From Xenorhabdus ishibashii (GTDB lineage Bacteria > Pseudomonadota > Gammaproteobacteria > Enterobacterales > Enterobacteriaceae): DNA of 64,000 nucleotides. Each line of letters begins with the position of its first letter. Positions within the stretch are counted from its first letter, which is position 1. Shown here piece by piece: positions 40,543 through 49,527 of the stretch. The position numbers were made by a program, and so were the translations under genes. The notes under the pieces are model-generated. The model was given only the letters and a program-made list of their open reading frames with translations, ran no database searches and was not told the origin of the DNA. The stretch spans positions 2,480,001 through 2,544,000 of the forward strand of contig NZ_NJAK01000001.1 in assembly GCF_002632755.1 (NCBI RefSeq), read 5' to 3'.

Positions 40543-42188
40543 CCAAAGCATATGATTATATCGTGGTAGGCGGTGGTTCAGCAGGATGCGTGGCAGCCTC
40601 TCGCTTGTCTGAAAATAGCACGAAGTCCGTACTGCTGATCGAAGCGGGCCACGCATCTGATGTACACAACCCTGTCAGTCCACTCAGAGATGCGTCAAGG
40701 CTGGTGCTGGAAGGATATAACTGGGATTACGAAGCCAATGTGCGCAATGATGATCAGTTCGCCGCTCTTATGGCTTCTCCTGCTTATGGGCAAAATAACA
40801 AACAGCAAACTCGCAAACACAAAGAGCGCAAGCCGTTCAATTATCGCGTGGGGAAAGTCCTTGGGGGTTCCTCCGCCGTCAATGGTGCTATTGCCCTGCG
40901 AGGATTTCCGAGCGATTTTGATAAGTGGACTCAAATGGGTTGCCCTAATTGGTCTTGGGAACAAGTTCTGCCGTGGTTTAAGCATTTGGAGAATGATATT
41001 GATTATATCGGTAATGATAACCACGGTTCACAGGGACCAATGTGTCTGCGCAGACCGAAAAATAGCGAGATACATCCACTTGATATGGCTTTTGCCCATG
41101 CCTGCGAACAATTTGGTGTACCTTACGTCGATGATCTCAATATCGGTGAAGATCCCGCCGTCGGCCCTGTGCCCGCTAATGTTGTTAACGGCGCAGAACG
41201 AGTCGATGTTTATCGTTCATACCTTGAACCTGTCCTGAATAGAGAAAATCTGCATGTGATGACAGATGCCCAGGTCACGGAGATCGTTTTTAACGGCACG
41301 GTCGCCTCAGGGGTAAGGATCATTCAGGCGGGAGAAGAGCAGGTTTATCAGGCCAGACAAATTGTTCTCTGCGCTGGCGCAATTGGCTCAGCAACATTAT
41401 TACAGCGCTCAGGCGTGGGTGATCCAGAACACCTGAGCCGATTAGGTATCCCTGTTGTTGCGCAAGTCCCCGCCGTTGGCAAAAATCTAACTGACCATGC
41501 TTCGGTGGTGCTCTGGGCACTGCCTAAAGCTGGTGTCTGTACCACAGGACTACCGTGGCGGCAAATTGCTGCCCGCATTAGAAGTGATTATGACGAAAAA
41601 GTCGATGTGCAAATTGGCTTGCTGAACAATGTCGCCAGTGACACCGTACCGGGGTTCAGAGATCGCGTTGCTTATCCAATGCTGGTTGGCGCTTCCGTCA
41701 TGTTGATGCGCCCAGAGATTCAAGGACGGGTTTTCATCAATTCCGCCACGCCCACGGTATTACCGCAAATTGATCTGCCATTGACCCGTTCCCCATCAGA
41801 TATCGCACGCCTCGTCGGGGGAGTACGTAAAATTTGGCAGGTTTTACGCCACACGAAAGTGGATACCTTCCTTGATGGCATCCAATTTTGGTCTGACTCC
41901 ATGATTTATAACGATGAAATCATGACCAGTGCAATCAAAAACCTGGTTAATCCAGGCTGGCATGCGTCTGGAACGCTCAGAATGGGTGCCCATGATGACC
42001 CTGATAGCGCCACGCAAGAAGATGGCCGAGTACATGGCATTACGGGGGTGACAGTTGCTGACGCTTCTCTATTCCCCACCATTCCCTCTATGCCAACGAA
42101 TCTGACAACCATTATGACGGCTGAACGCATTGTCAGTTTTTTAATAGAGAGAGAAGCCACCAGCGAGCGGAGGACAAATGGTAACTAA
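40539..42188 (+). CDS. GMC-family FAD oxidoreductase (HlmD-like)
   Basis: 549 residues of the glucose-methanol-choline oxidoreductase family. The amino-terminal FAD site is YIVVGGGSAGCVAASRLSE; GKVLGGSSAVNGAIALRG is the flavin-attachment-type motif; the carboxy-terminal active-site His lies in NPGWHASGTLRMG, followed by VADASLFPTIPS. In dithiolopyrrolone pathways such an enzyme is one of several flavoproteins that oxidise the Cys-Cys intermediate; assignment here is by context. It overlaps the NRPS stop and the next start (ATG 42178). Confidence 0.9.
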   Translation: MTKAYDYIVVGGGSAGCVAASRLSENSTKSVLLIEAGHASDVHNPVSPLRDASRLVLEGYNWDYEANVRNDDQFAALMASPAYGQNNKQQTRKHKERKPFNYRVGKVLGGSSAVNGAIALRGFPSDFDKWTQMGCPNWSWEQVLPWFKHLENDIDYIGNDNHGSQGPMCLRRPKNSEIHPLDMAFAHACEQFGVPYVDDLNIGEDPAVGPVPANVVNGAERVDVYRSYLEPVLNRENLHVMTDAQVTEIVFNGTVASGVRIIQAGEEQVYQARQIVLCAGAIGSATLLQRSGVGDPEHLSRLGIPVVAQVPAVGKNLTDHASVVLWALPKAGVCTTGLPWRQIAARIRSDYDEKVDVQIGLLNNVASDTVPGFRDRVAYPMLVGASVMLMRPEIQGRVFINSATPTVLPQIDLPLTRSPSDIARLVGGVRKIWQVLRHTKVDTFLDGIQFWSDSMIYNDEIMTSAIKNLVNPGWHASGTLRMGAHDDPDSATQEDGRVHGITGVTVADASLFPTIPSMPTNLTTIMTAERIVSFLIEREATSERRTNGN

Positions 42189-42927
42189 TTGCAGACGGGT
42201 GATTTATGCCTTTCCCCATGCAGGAGCAACAACAGCAATTTATCGCCCTTGGCTAACTGATCTCATGGTCACTCAGTCTGCGATCTTACAACCCGTTGCG
42301 ATCCCTGGTCGTGGTTATCTGGCTAAAGAGCCTGAAATTCACGATCTTGAGGCCCTGATTGAACGACTGGCATCAGATATTTGGGCTGATTTCCAGCAGA
42401 AACAAGCACAAGGTATCACGGAATGGATCACTTTTGGTCATAGCTTTGGTGGCGTGCTAAGTATCGCTGTAGGTCAGGCGATCATGAAAAACTATGGCAC
42501 TTCTCCTTTATTTGGCGTGGTATCCAGTTCTGTTCCTCCCCATCGTCAACCCAACGATGAACGGCATAAATGGACAGATGAACAATTGATTCAGAAAACC
42601 AAAGCGGATCAAGGAACGCCCGCAGCAATCTTGAACGAACCTGCGCTGATAAAACCCATTATCCGGCAACTGCGCAATGATTACCTGATACGCAGTCAAT
42701 TTCCCCGGCTTGCCAATATACAGGTGAATTATCCACTGGTGCTGATTTCCGCCACTCAAGACAGTTATGTCACTTTGGCAGACATGGAAGACTGGAAAAA
42801 TTACACCTCTGACGATATTTCACTCATCCATATTGAAGGGGATCACTTTGCTGTGTACCACCACTGGGATGTCATCAGACAAATATTGCTAACTCAAGCA
42901 AATAGACTGACAAAGAATCTGGAGTAA
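42178..42927 (+). CDS. Type II thioesterase (HlmC-like)
   Basis: A 249-residue alpha/beta hydrolase of the GrsT type: FPHAGATTAIYRPW near the start, nucleophile Ser in TFGHSFGGVLS and a late His in EGDHFAVY. Such enzymes clear or release acyl groups from carrier proteins; in a pathway whose NRPS lacks a thioesterase it may release the product. It overlaps the oxidoreductase gene by 11 bases, with GGAGG just before the ATG. Confidence 0.92.
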   Translation: MVTNCRRVIYAFPHAGATTAIYRPWLTDLMVTQSAILQPVAIPGRGYLAKEPEIHDLEALIERLASDIWADFQQKQAQGITEWITFGHSFGGVLSIAVGQAIMKNYGTSPLFGVVSSSVPPHRQPNDERHKWTDEQLIQKTKADQGTPAAILNEPALIKPIIRQLRNDYLIRSQFPRLANIQVNYPLVLISATQDSYVTLADMEDWKNYTSDDISLIHIEGDHFAVYHHWDVIRQILLTQANRLTKNLE

Positions 42928-42929
42928 AT

Positions 42930-44066
42930 ATGCGTATTGAGATTGATAATTTTGATAATTACCGGAAATCCTGTCGTGAATTCCTTGAGCGTGAAATTGC
43001 CCCTGAGCACCAAAAGTGGGAAGAGAATGGGCTGGTTGAACGCACCTTTTGGGAGAAATTAGGCCAGTCAGGATTATTAGGTATGAGTGTCAGCCCTGAG
43101 TTTGGTGGACTGGGTAAAAACGACTATCGGTTTGCGGTCATTCTGACAGAAGAACTCATCAAAGCAGGCATCACTGTACCAGGCATCGTTGCTCACAATG
43201 ATATTGTTGCCAGCTACATTTTTGCCCTCGGTAATCAGGAACAGAAAAAAAGATGGCTGCCAGAATTGTGTAGTGGAAAACGAGTTGCAGCCATTGCCAT
43301 GACGGAGGCGAGTGGAGGCTCCAATACAGCAGACATCAAAACTGTGGCTAAACGGCAAGGTGATTACTATCTGGTTAATGGCGGCAAAACTTACATCACC
43401 AATGGTATCAATGCAGATCTGATCGTTGTCGCGGTGAAAACAGAAGAGGGGCAACAAGGCCAGGGGATCAGTTTACTGGCAATAGAACGGGATATGGCCG
43501 GATTCACCAGAGGAGAGCCATTAAAGAAAATTGGCTGGAATGGCAGCGACACGGCTGAACTCTTTTTCCATGACTGTAAGGTTCCTGTCACTAATCTGAT
43601 TGGCCGTGAAAACCTCGGTAACTATTACTTTATGTCAGCAATGCCTCGTGAACGCCTCAGCATCTCAACCGTGGCGGTTGCCAGTGCAGAACATATATTG
43701 CAGGGCACACTGGAATATGTGAAAGAAAGAACAGCCTTCAATCAACCGATCGGCTCCTTCCAATACAACCGTTTTATTCTTGCGCAATTAGATACCGAAG
43801 TAAAAATTGCCCGAATCTACCTGGATAACGCTATCGATCTCTTTAATCAGGGGCTTTTCAGTTTAGTAGATGCCGCCCGCATCAAGTGGTGGACGACCGA
43901 ACTGCAAATGAAAGTGGCAGATCGTTGCCTGCAATTGCACGGCGGCTTGGGTTACATGCGCGATTCCATTGCTGGCAAGAATTGGCTGAATAGCCGCGCC
44001 CAAACTATTTACGGTGGAACCAGTGAAGTGCTGCAAGAAATCATCAGCAAATCGATTGGACTTTAA
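42930..44066 (+). CDS. Acyl-CoA dehydrogenase-family flavoprotein (HlmB-like)
   Basis: 378 residues with the family signatures MTEASGGSNTADI, GGKTYITNG, RTAFNQPIGSFQ and IYGGTSEVLQEI. The site of the medium-chain-type catalytic Glu is Gly (IYGGT), as in the branch that keeps its Glu on an earlier helix; an ASAEHIL segment provides a candidate. It probably desaturates the Cys-derived side chain on the carrier protein rather than a fatty acyl-CoA (inference from context). It starts 2 bases after the thioesterase stop. Confidence 0.92.
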   Translation: MRIEIDNFDNYRKSCREFLEREIAPEHQKWEENGLVERTFWEKLGQSGLLGMSVSPEFGGLGKNDYRFAVILTEELIKAGITVPGIVAHNDIVASYIFALGNQEQKKRWLPELCSGKRVAAIAMTEASGGSNTADIKTVAKRQGDYYLVNGGKTYITNGINADLIVVAVKTEEGQQGQGISLLAIERDMAGFTRGEPLKKIGWNGSDTAELFFHDCKVPVTNLIGRENLGNYYFMSAMPRERLSISTVAVASAEHILQGTLEYVKERTAFNQPIGSFQYNRFILAQLDTEVKIARIYLDNAIDLFNQGLFSLVDAARIKWWTTELQMKVADRCLQLHGGLGYMRDSIAGKNWLNSRAQTIYGGTSEVLQEIISKSIGL

Positions 44067-44102
44067 AGCATAGTACACGCGGGTGGAGAGGATATATTGG
44101 TT

Positions 44103-44972
44103 ATGAATAAGATGAACAGTAAGTCGTGTCTCATTCAATCCGTCAACGTCAGTCAATGGAACTCTATCATTCTTAATTGGGCAAATGCCGAAAACTGGGA
44201 TATGAATGTGGATGATGCAGCCTGTTTCTTTAAGGTAGATCCAGAGGCTTTTTTTATTGCTTATCGTGGTGCTCAACCCATCGCATCAATGTCGATAGTG
44301 AATTATTCAGATTTTTATTCGTTCGGTGGCAATTTCATCATAAAACCCGAATTCCGCAATCATGTTTGCGCCGGAAAAATATGGAAACGGGGGATGGACT
44401 ATGCAAAACACCGCACAATTGGCTGTGATGGTAACTGGGATAGAACGCAGCTCTACGAAAAAAGAGGATTTGCCATCCATTACCGTAATGTCCGGCTTTC
44501 TGGACTTATCAAGCAAAAAATCACTCCACCAGCGGGCGCTATTCTGATTACGCCAGCCAATATTGATGAAGTCATTAAATATGATGCTGAATGCACTGGT
44601 GTTTATCGAGAGGCATTACTTGCTAATTGGTTCTGGGGAAAAGAACGTTATGGATTTTGTACTTATTCCAGAACAGGGATTTCCGGTGTCATTGGTATAA
44701 GGCGATCTCAAAATGGCTACCGAATAGGCCCTTTTCTCGCTGATAACGCTGAAGTTGTTGAAACATTAGCTCTTACCGCATTCGCTCAGATCCCTGATGG
44801 TTTACCTGTATCGGCCGATGTTCCAGAAACTGATAACAACGAATTTCTCCAATTGGCTAACGAATATGGGCTAAGGGGGCTATTTAACACATACAGAATG
44901 TACAAAGGCAATCTCATACCAAAGGGGCGGCTGGATAAGGTCAAGGCCATTGCGTCTTTGGAGTTAGGGTAA
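44103..44972 (+). CDS. GNAT N-acyltransferase (candidate holothin acylase)
   Basis: 289 residues with two tandem GNAT-like halves. The first has a recognisable acyl-CoA region (GNFIIKPEFRNHVCAGKIW, a variant of RxxGxG/A, and LYEKRGFAIHYRN); the second half is of the Acetyltransf_18 type. GGAGAGGA at 44085-44092 suits ATG 44103 better than TTG 44097. In dithiolopyrrolone pathways an N-acyltransferase adds the acyl group that distinguishes holomycin, thiolutin and xenorhabdins. This is the only candidate in the operon; whether it uses acetyl or longer acyl-CoA is not visible. Confidence 0.82.
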   Translation: MNKMNSKSCLIQSVNVSQWNSIILNWANAENWDMNVDDAACFFKVDPEAFFIAYRGAQPIASMSIVNYSDFYSFGGNFIIKPEFRNHVCAGKIWKRGMDYAKHRTIGCDGNWDRTQLYEKRGFAIHYRNVRLSGLIKQKITPPAGAILITPANIDEVIKYDAECTGVYREALLANWFWGKERYGFCTYSRTGISGVIGIRRSQNGYRIGPFLADNAEVVETLALTAFAQIPDGLPVSADVPETDNNEFLQLANEYGLRGLFNTYRMYKGNLIPKGRLDKVKAIASLELG

Positions 44973-45044
44973 TGGGTATCAACAAATAGCCGTTACCTGA
45001 GTCGCAACATCATCAATAAATATATTCATATGAGAGGTTATGTT

Positions 45045-45509
45045 ATGGCAAATGAAACACCGACCTTATTTGAATGGATGGGAGGCCGTGAGGTGCTCAT
45101 GAAACTCATGGACACCTTTTACGCCAAGGTTGAAAAAGATGAACTACTTGCTCCGCTGTTTAAAAATATGAAATCCGATCACCCTGGTCACGTCGCCATG
45201 TGGTTGGAAGAAGTACTCGGTGGAGAAAATCGCTATACCAAAGATCGTGGTGGCTTCAAAGTTATGATAAGCCGTCACAGAGGCAGAAGCATCCAACCTG
45301 AACAAAGAAAGAGATGGGTAGAGTTGTTGATGGAATCTGCTGATGAAATCGGCTTACCTTCTGATCCTGAATTTCGCGCAGCATTCGCCGGTTACATCGA
45401 ATGGGGTTCACGCAGGGCTGAGGCCAATTCTCAACCCAATGCCGCCCCTTCACGTCGAGAAACCGTACCTAAATGGGGATGGGGAGAAGCTCCTCCAGGA
45501 ACTCCCTGA
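45045..45509 (+). CDS. Truncated (2/2) haemoglobin, group II type (HlmG-like)
   Basis: 154 residues. The start LFEWMGGREVLMKLMDTFYAKV and late WG-type residues are those of group II truncated globins; a His in the central MISRHRGRSI segment is the likely proximal or distal ligand. A proline- and tryptophan-rich tail (VPKWGWGEAPPG) extends the domain. ATG 45045 is preferred over 45030 because AGAGG lies 8 bases before it. A globin is a regular companion in holomycin-type loci and may assist an oxygen-dependent oxidation or protect against it (inference). Confidence 0.88.
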   Translation: MANETPTLFEWMGGREVLMKLMDTFYAKVEKDELLAPLFKNMKSDHPGHVAMWLEEVLGGENRYTKDRGGFKVMISRHRGRSIQPEQRKRWVELLMESADEIGLPSDPEFRAAFAGYIEWGSRRAEANSQPNAAPSRRETVPKWGWGEAPPGTP

Positions 45510-45552
45510 TTTTTACAAAAACTTATAGGTAAAGTTTTAGAGAGGTGAGCTT

Positions 45553-46395
45553 ATGCTGTTGGCCGTCAGTGACTTGCATGTATCTCATGCAGCAAATAGA
45601 GCAATAGTCGAATCATTCAGGCCATCGACACCTGACGATTGGCTGCTACTGGCTGGCGACATTGCAGAGCAGGAGTCAGATTTTATATGGGTCATCAGTA
45701 TGCTTTCCCAACGATTTGCTCAGGTCGTCTGGACGCCAGGAAATCATGAACTCTGGTGTACACCAAAAGATCAATTAAAGTTGCCTGGCGTACTGCGTTA
45801 TGAACATCTGGTCAATATCTGCCGGCAGCATAACGTACTCACCCCCGAAGATGAGTTTCGGCATTACCACATGGGGAATGGTACAACGGTTACCATTGCC
45901 CCTGTTTTTACCTTATACGATTATTCATTTAGAAATACCTGCGACTATACAGCGGAACAGGCCATAGAGCGCGCTCGTCGTTGTGGTGTCATCAGCTCTG
46001 ACGAGTTCTTCCTGAAAACTTATCCCCACAGAACTATTACCGATTGGTGTCGGGAACGTATCCAATATACCGAAAAACGCTTAAACACCATTCCAGATGG
46101 CGAAGATATCGTACTGATAAGCCACTTTCCTATCATCCGTAAGCCGCTCGAATCCTTACGCAACAGCGAATTTTCCATTTGGTGTGGCAGTGAAAAAACA
46201 CACCAATGGGCATCAAAAACAGGGGTGCGGATGGTGGTATATGGACACTTACACATTCCTAATCTCGAATATATTCAGGATGTTGCTCATTTGGAAGTCT
46301 CTTTGGGATATCCGCGGGAATGGCAAGAGCGTGGCAGAAGCTCTTACTTAGTACAACTAGACGGGTTGCTGGAGAACGCTAACGCGTATAGCTAA
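45553..46395 (+). CDS. Calcineurin-like metallophosphoesterase
   Basis: 280 residues with the full binuclear metal-site set: SDLHVSH, LLAGDIAE, PGNHELW, LISHFPI and YGHLHIPN. It hydrolyses a phosphate ester of unknown identity. It lies within the biosynthetic operon between the globin and the PPC-decarboxylase-like gene with gaps of 43 and 34 bases. I do not recall it as a core member of the holomycin set, so it may be a lineage-specific addition, for example acting on a phosphorylated precursor. Confidence 0.88.
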   Translation: MLLAVSDLHVSHAANRAIVESFRPSTPDDWLLLAGDIAEQESDFIWVISMLSQRFAQVVWTPGNHELWCTPKDQLKLPGVLRYEHLVNICRQHNVLTPEDEFRHYHMGNGTTVTIAPVFTLYDYSFRNTCDYTAEQAIERARRCGVISSDEFFLKTYPHRTITDWCRERIQYTEKRLNTIPDGEDIVLISHFPIIRKPLESLRNSEFSIWCGSEKTHQWASKTGVRMVVYGHLHIPNLEYIQDVAHLEVSLGYPREWQERGRSSYLVQLDGLLENANAYS

Positions 46396-46429
46396 CCATC
46401 TATTTTTATAATAAAAGGCTAATTTACCG

Positions 46430-47005
46430 ATGAAAAATGATGAAATAATTCCACAGATAAAACCTCGGATCTTAATTGGGGCAACCGGTTCAGTAGATAT
46501 CACCCTCCTCCCCAAATATCTTTCAGCAATTAAGGCGGCGTTCAACTGTACATTAACAGTATTGATGACAAACAATGCCACCACCTTTTTACCCGCCTCA
46601 ACCGTAGCTCTCTATGCCGATCGGATCATTAGCGGAGAGATGCCACACGATTGGCCAACAGACAAACCTTCACGCATTGTCGCGGATCATGACATTATGG
46701 CCATTTTACCTGCAACGGCTAACACGCTTGCAACTGCTGCTTGTGGTGGTGCAACCAATCGATTAACAACTGTGGTTCTGGCCTCCACATTTCCTGTGCT
46801 GTTTTTTCCAGTCATGGGACACGTGATGTGGGAAAAAAAAGCAACACGTCGCAATATCACCCAATTACGTGATGATGGCTACCACGTTATTGAACCCGTA
46901 TGGCACGAAAATTTTGATGTTTCACTACAACGAATGGTTGGGCATCCTTCATTACCGGATATTGAAACCGTTATTTCGCTACTGAAACAACATCTGCCAA
47001 AATAA
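46430..47005 (+). CDS. PPC-decarboxylase-like flavoprotein (HlmF-like)
   Basis: 191 residues of the HFCD family (EpiD, phosphopantothenoylcysteine decarboxylase). Visible are the FMN-binding start ILIGATGSVD, LPATANTLATAACGG (family PASANT motif) and PVMGHVMW, a variant of PxMNxxMW with Gly for Asn. HFCD enzymes oxidatively decarboxylate a carboxy-terminal or free cysteine to an ene-thiol, the expected chemistry for making the second ene-thiol of a dithiolopyrrolone. The Gly variant may reflect a different substrate. Confidence 0.9.
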   Translation: MKNDEIIPQIKPRILIGATGSVDITLLPKYLSAIKAAFNCTLTVLMTNNATTFLPASTVALYADRIISGEMPHDWPTDKPSRIVADHDIMAILPATANTLATAACGGATNRLTTVVLASTFPVLFFPVMGHVMWEKKATRRNITQLRDDGYHVIEPVWHENFDVSLQRMVGHPSLPDIETVISLLKQHLPK

Positions 47006-47028
47006 ATTCTGAGATTAATACAGTTGTG

Positions 47029-47093
47029 GAAGAGTACTCCGCCCCTTAATTGACAAAAAGCTATCCAACATGTGGACTGGATGGGTACTCTTC
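47029..47093. terminator. Long-loop inverted repeat after the biosynthetic operon
   Basis: GAAGAGTAC (47029-47037) and GTACTCTTC (47085-47093) pair exactly around a 47-base loop, 24 bases after the flavoprotein stop. It may mark the operon end. The remaining bases up to the transporter start show nothing else. Confidence 0.45.
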
Positions 47094-47296
47094 AAATTCT
47101 CCCCTGATATAGAGACATAAATTCCTCTTCTGTTTGCCTCTAAACTACATATCACTACAATAGGCTCTCTTTAAAAATTGCAGAATAAATATCTTTTAAT
47201 ATAGCATCCGTTTTATTTTCATCTATTTTTGTATCTGGCAAAGACATTGAAAATAATCACCTTAAATCCCATTTTATAACTATAAATCGGTAACTT

Positions 47297-48568
47297 ATGT
47301 CACAACATCACAATCGCCCATTAAATAAACAAGATTATAAAACGCTGTCCTTAGCGGCTTTAGGTGGCGCTCTGGAATTTTACGACTTTATTATTTTTGT
47401 CTTTTTTGCTGTTGCGCTTGGGGAACTCTTTTTCCCTGCGGATATACCTGAATGGCTCAGACAACTACAAACATTTGGTATTTTTGCTGCGGGTTATCTG
47501 GTTCGACCTTTAGGTGGGATAGTCATGGCTCATTTTGGCGATCTCATTGGGCGAAAGAAAATGTTTTCACTCAGCATATTGATGATGGCCGTACCAACAC
47601 TGGCCATCGGTATGTTGCCCACCTATGATGCTATAGGTATTGCTGCCCCTATCCTGCTGTTACTGATGCGGGTTATGCAGGGAGCGGCGATTGGTGGAGA
47701 AGTGCCCGGAGCCTGGGTTTTTGTAGCAGAGCATGTTCCCCATAAACGCATTGGACTTGCCTGTGGTGTTTTAACGGCAGGGTTGAGCTTGGGGATTTTA
47801 TTTGGTTCTCTCGTCGCAACTATTATTACTGCAATTTATTCCAGGCAAGAAGTCTTGGATTGGGCATGGCGCCTGCCATTTTTCTTAGGAGGCATTTTCG
47901 GTTTATGCGCCATGTACTTACGCCGTTGGCTGCATGAAACCCCTGTCTTCAAGGAAATGCAGGAACGCAAAGCATTGTCAGAAGAGTTACCACTAAAAAC
48001 TATCGTCTTTAATCACAAACGCGCCATCTCTATTTCCATGCTGCTGACATGGCTGCTTTCCGCAGGAATTGTCGTTGTTATCTTGATGACACCAACCTAT
48101 ATGCAGACAGTCTTTAATCTGGAACAATCACTAACGTTAAAAGCAAACAGTCTGGCGATCATCTCATTGGCGATTGGCTGTGTTTCTGTAGGATATTTAT
48201 GCGATAAATGGGGTGCAGGTATCGTGCTGATTATCGGTTGCATTCTATTAGCTGCCACAACCTGGTTTTTCTACCACAATATCAGCCATGAACCGCTTAA
48301 ACTATTTAGAGCTTATTCCCTCGCAGGCCTGGCTGTGGGTGTGATTGGCGCAACTCCTTTTGTCATGGTAAAAAGCTATCCGCCAGAAGTCAGGTTCAGT
48401 GGCATTTCATTTTCATATAATTTGGCTTATGCCATTTTTGGTGGACTGACGCCGATATTCGTCACTTTGCTACTGACCTACACCTCACTGGCACCGGCCT
48501 ACTACATGATGACCTTATCGGTTGTTGGCCTTTTCTTAGGGTTTTACTTGCGGAAAAAATCGATATGA
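47297..48568 (+). CDS. MFS transporter of the metabolite:H+ symporter family
   Basis: 423 residues, 12 membrane segments. GALEFYDFIIFVFFA, RPLGGIVMAHFGDLIGRKK (MFS loop 2-3 motif) and LRRWLHETPVF are hallmarks of the ProP/KgtP/ShiA-type MHS family. It sits 291 bases beyond the operon, so it may be transcribed separately. In holomycin-type loci an MFS protein (HlmH) exports product, and this is the natural candidate, but MHS proteins are usually importers, so an unrelated substrate is possible. Confidence 0.85.
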   Translation: MSQHHNRPLNKQDYKTLSLAALGGALEFYDFIIFVFFAVALGELFFPADIPEWLRQLQTFGIFAAGYLVRPLGGIVMAHFGDLIGRKKMFSLSILMMAVPTLAIGMLPTYDAIGIAAPILLLLMRVMQGAAIGGEVPGAWVFVAEHVPHKRIGLACGVLTAGLSLGILFGSLVATIITAIYSRQEVLDWAWRLPFFLGGIFGLCAMYLRRWLHETPVFKEMQERKALSEELPLKTIVFNHKRAISISMLLTWLLSAGIVVVILMTPTYMQTVFNLEQSLTLKANSLAIISLAIGCVSVGYLCDKWGAGIVLIIGCILLAATTWFFYHNISHEPLKLFRAYSLAGLAVGVIGATPFVMVKSYPPEVRFSGISFSYNLAYAIFGGLTPIFVTLLLTYTSLAPAYYMMTLSVVGLFLGFYLRKKSI

Positions 48569-48661
48569 AAAAGCAGATGGGAATGACGGTAACAGTATAT
48601 ACGGTCACGCATTCAATCCGTTGATGGTGGTATATAACTCCCTTTTTTTCGGAGAAATTAA

Positions 48662-48868
48662 ATGGCGATGATTGAAGTAAAATGTCGATTTTGTCAACAA
48701 ACAGAATTCGTCAAAAAGCACGGTAAAGGCGATGCGGGACAACGTATCGAGCGTGAAAATCTTACACTTCGCAACAGAATTAAACGATTGAACCGTAAAA
48801 CACTCGGCTATTCAAAATCCCCTGAGATGCATGACAAAGTTATCGGGACTTTTATTGACAGAAAATAA
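48662..48868 (+). pseudogene. IS1-family relic: InsA start fused to InsB end by internal deletion
   Basis: A 68-codon frame. Residues 4-27 (VKCRFCQQTEFVKKHGKGDAG) are the zinc-finger start of IS1 InsA; from QRIERENL onward it is the end of InsB (LRNRIKRLNRKTLGYSKSP, then MHDKVIGTFIDRK). The central part of both genes, including the transposase core, is gone. The joint falls at a QR codon pair that both proteins contain, consistent with deletion between short matches. The last few InsB residues and the right terminal repeat are also missing next to yfhL. It cannot transpose by itself. Confidence 0.8.
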
Positions 48869-49144
<276 letters not shown>

Positions 49145-49146
49145 AT

Positions 49147-49527
49147 TTAATTTTCCAATATCACCGTCGCACAGGCATAACGTCGTTCATCTGCCAGTGT
49201 GACATGTATAGATTTTACTTTCAGTTTGTCAGCCAGCACTTCTGCCTCGCCATGAAGTTTTAAAGTGGGTTTTCCCAGAGGATCATTAATCACTTCAAAT
49301 TGGTTAAAAGCCAGTCCGTTACGGATGCCGGTTCCAAATGCTTTAGCTGCCGCTTCCTTGACAGCAAACCGTTTTGCAAGGAAGCGGATAGGCTGGTTAT
49401 GTTTTTGATATTGCTGCCATTCCCCATCACTCAGAATACGCCTTGCCAGACGCTCACCTGAACGCCCGACAATTTCTTCAATGCGAGATATTTCAACAAT
49501 ATCTGTGCCTAATCCAAGAATGGCCAT
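49147..49527 (-). CDS. acpS: Holo-acyl-carrier-protein synthase AcpS
   Basis: A 126-residue phosphopantetheinyl transferase that arms fatty-acid ACP. It shows [15 protein letters not shown] with the Mg-binding Asp, and [14 protein letters not shown] with the catalytic Glu/Lys. It is probably not the main enzyme for the NRPS, which normally needs an Sfp/EntD-type transferase. Its start overlaps the pdxJ stop by 1 base. Confidence 0.96.
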   Translation of the reverse strand: MAILGLGTDIVEISRIEEIVGRSGERLARRILSDGEWQQYQKHNQPIRFLAKRFAVKEAAAKAFGTGIRNGLAFNQFEVINDPLGKPTLKLHGEAEVLADKLKVKSIHVTLADERRYACATVILEN

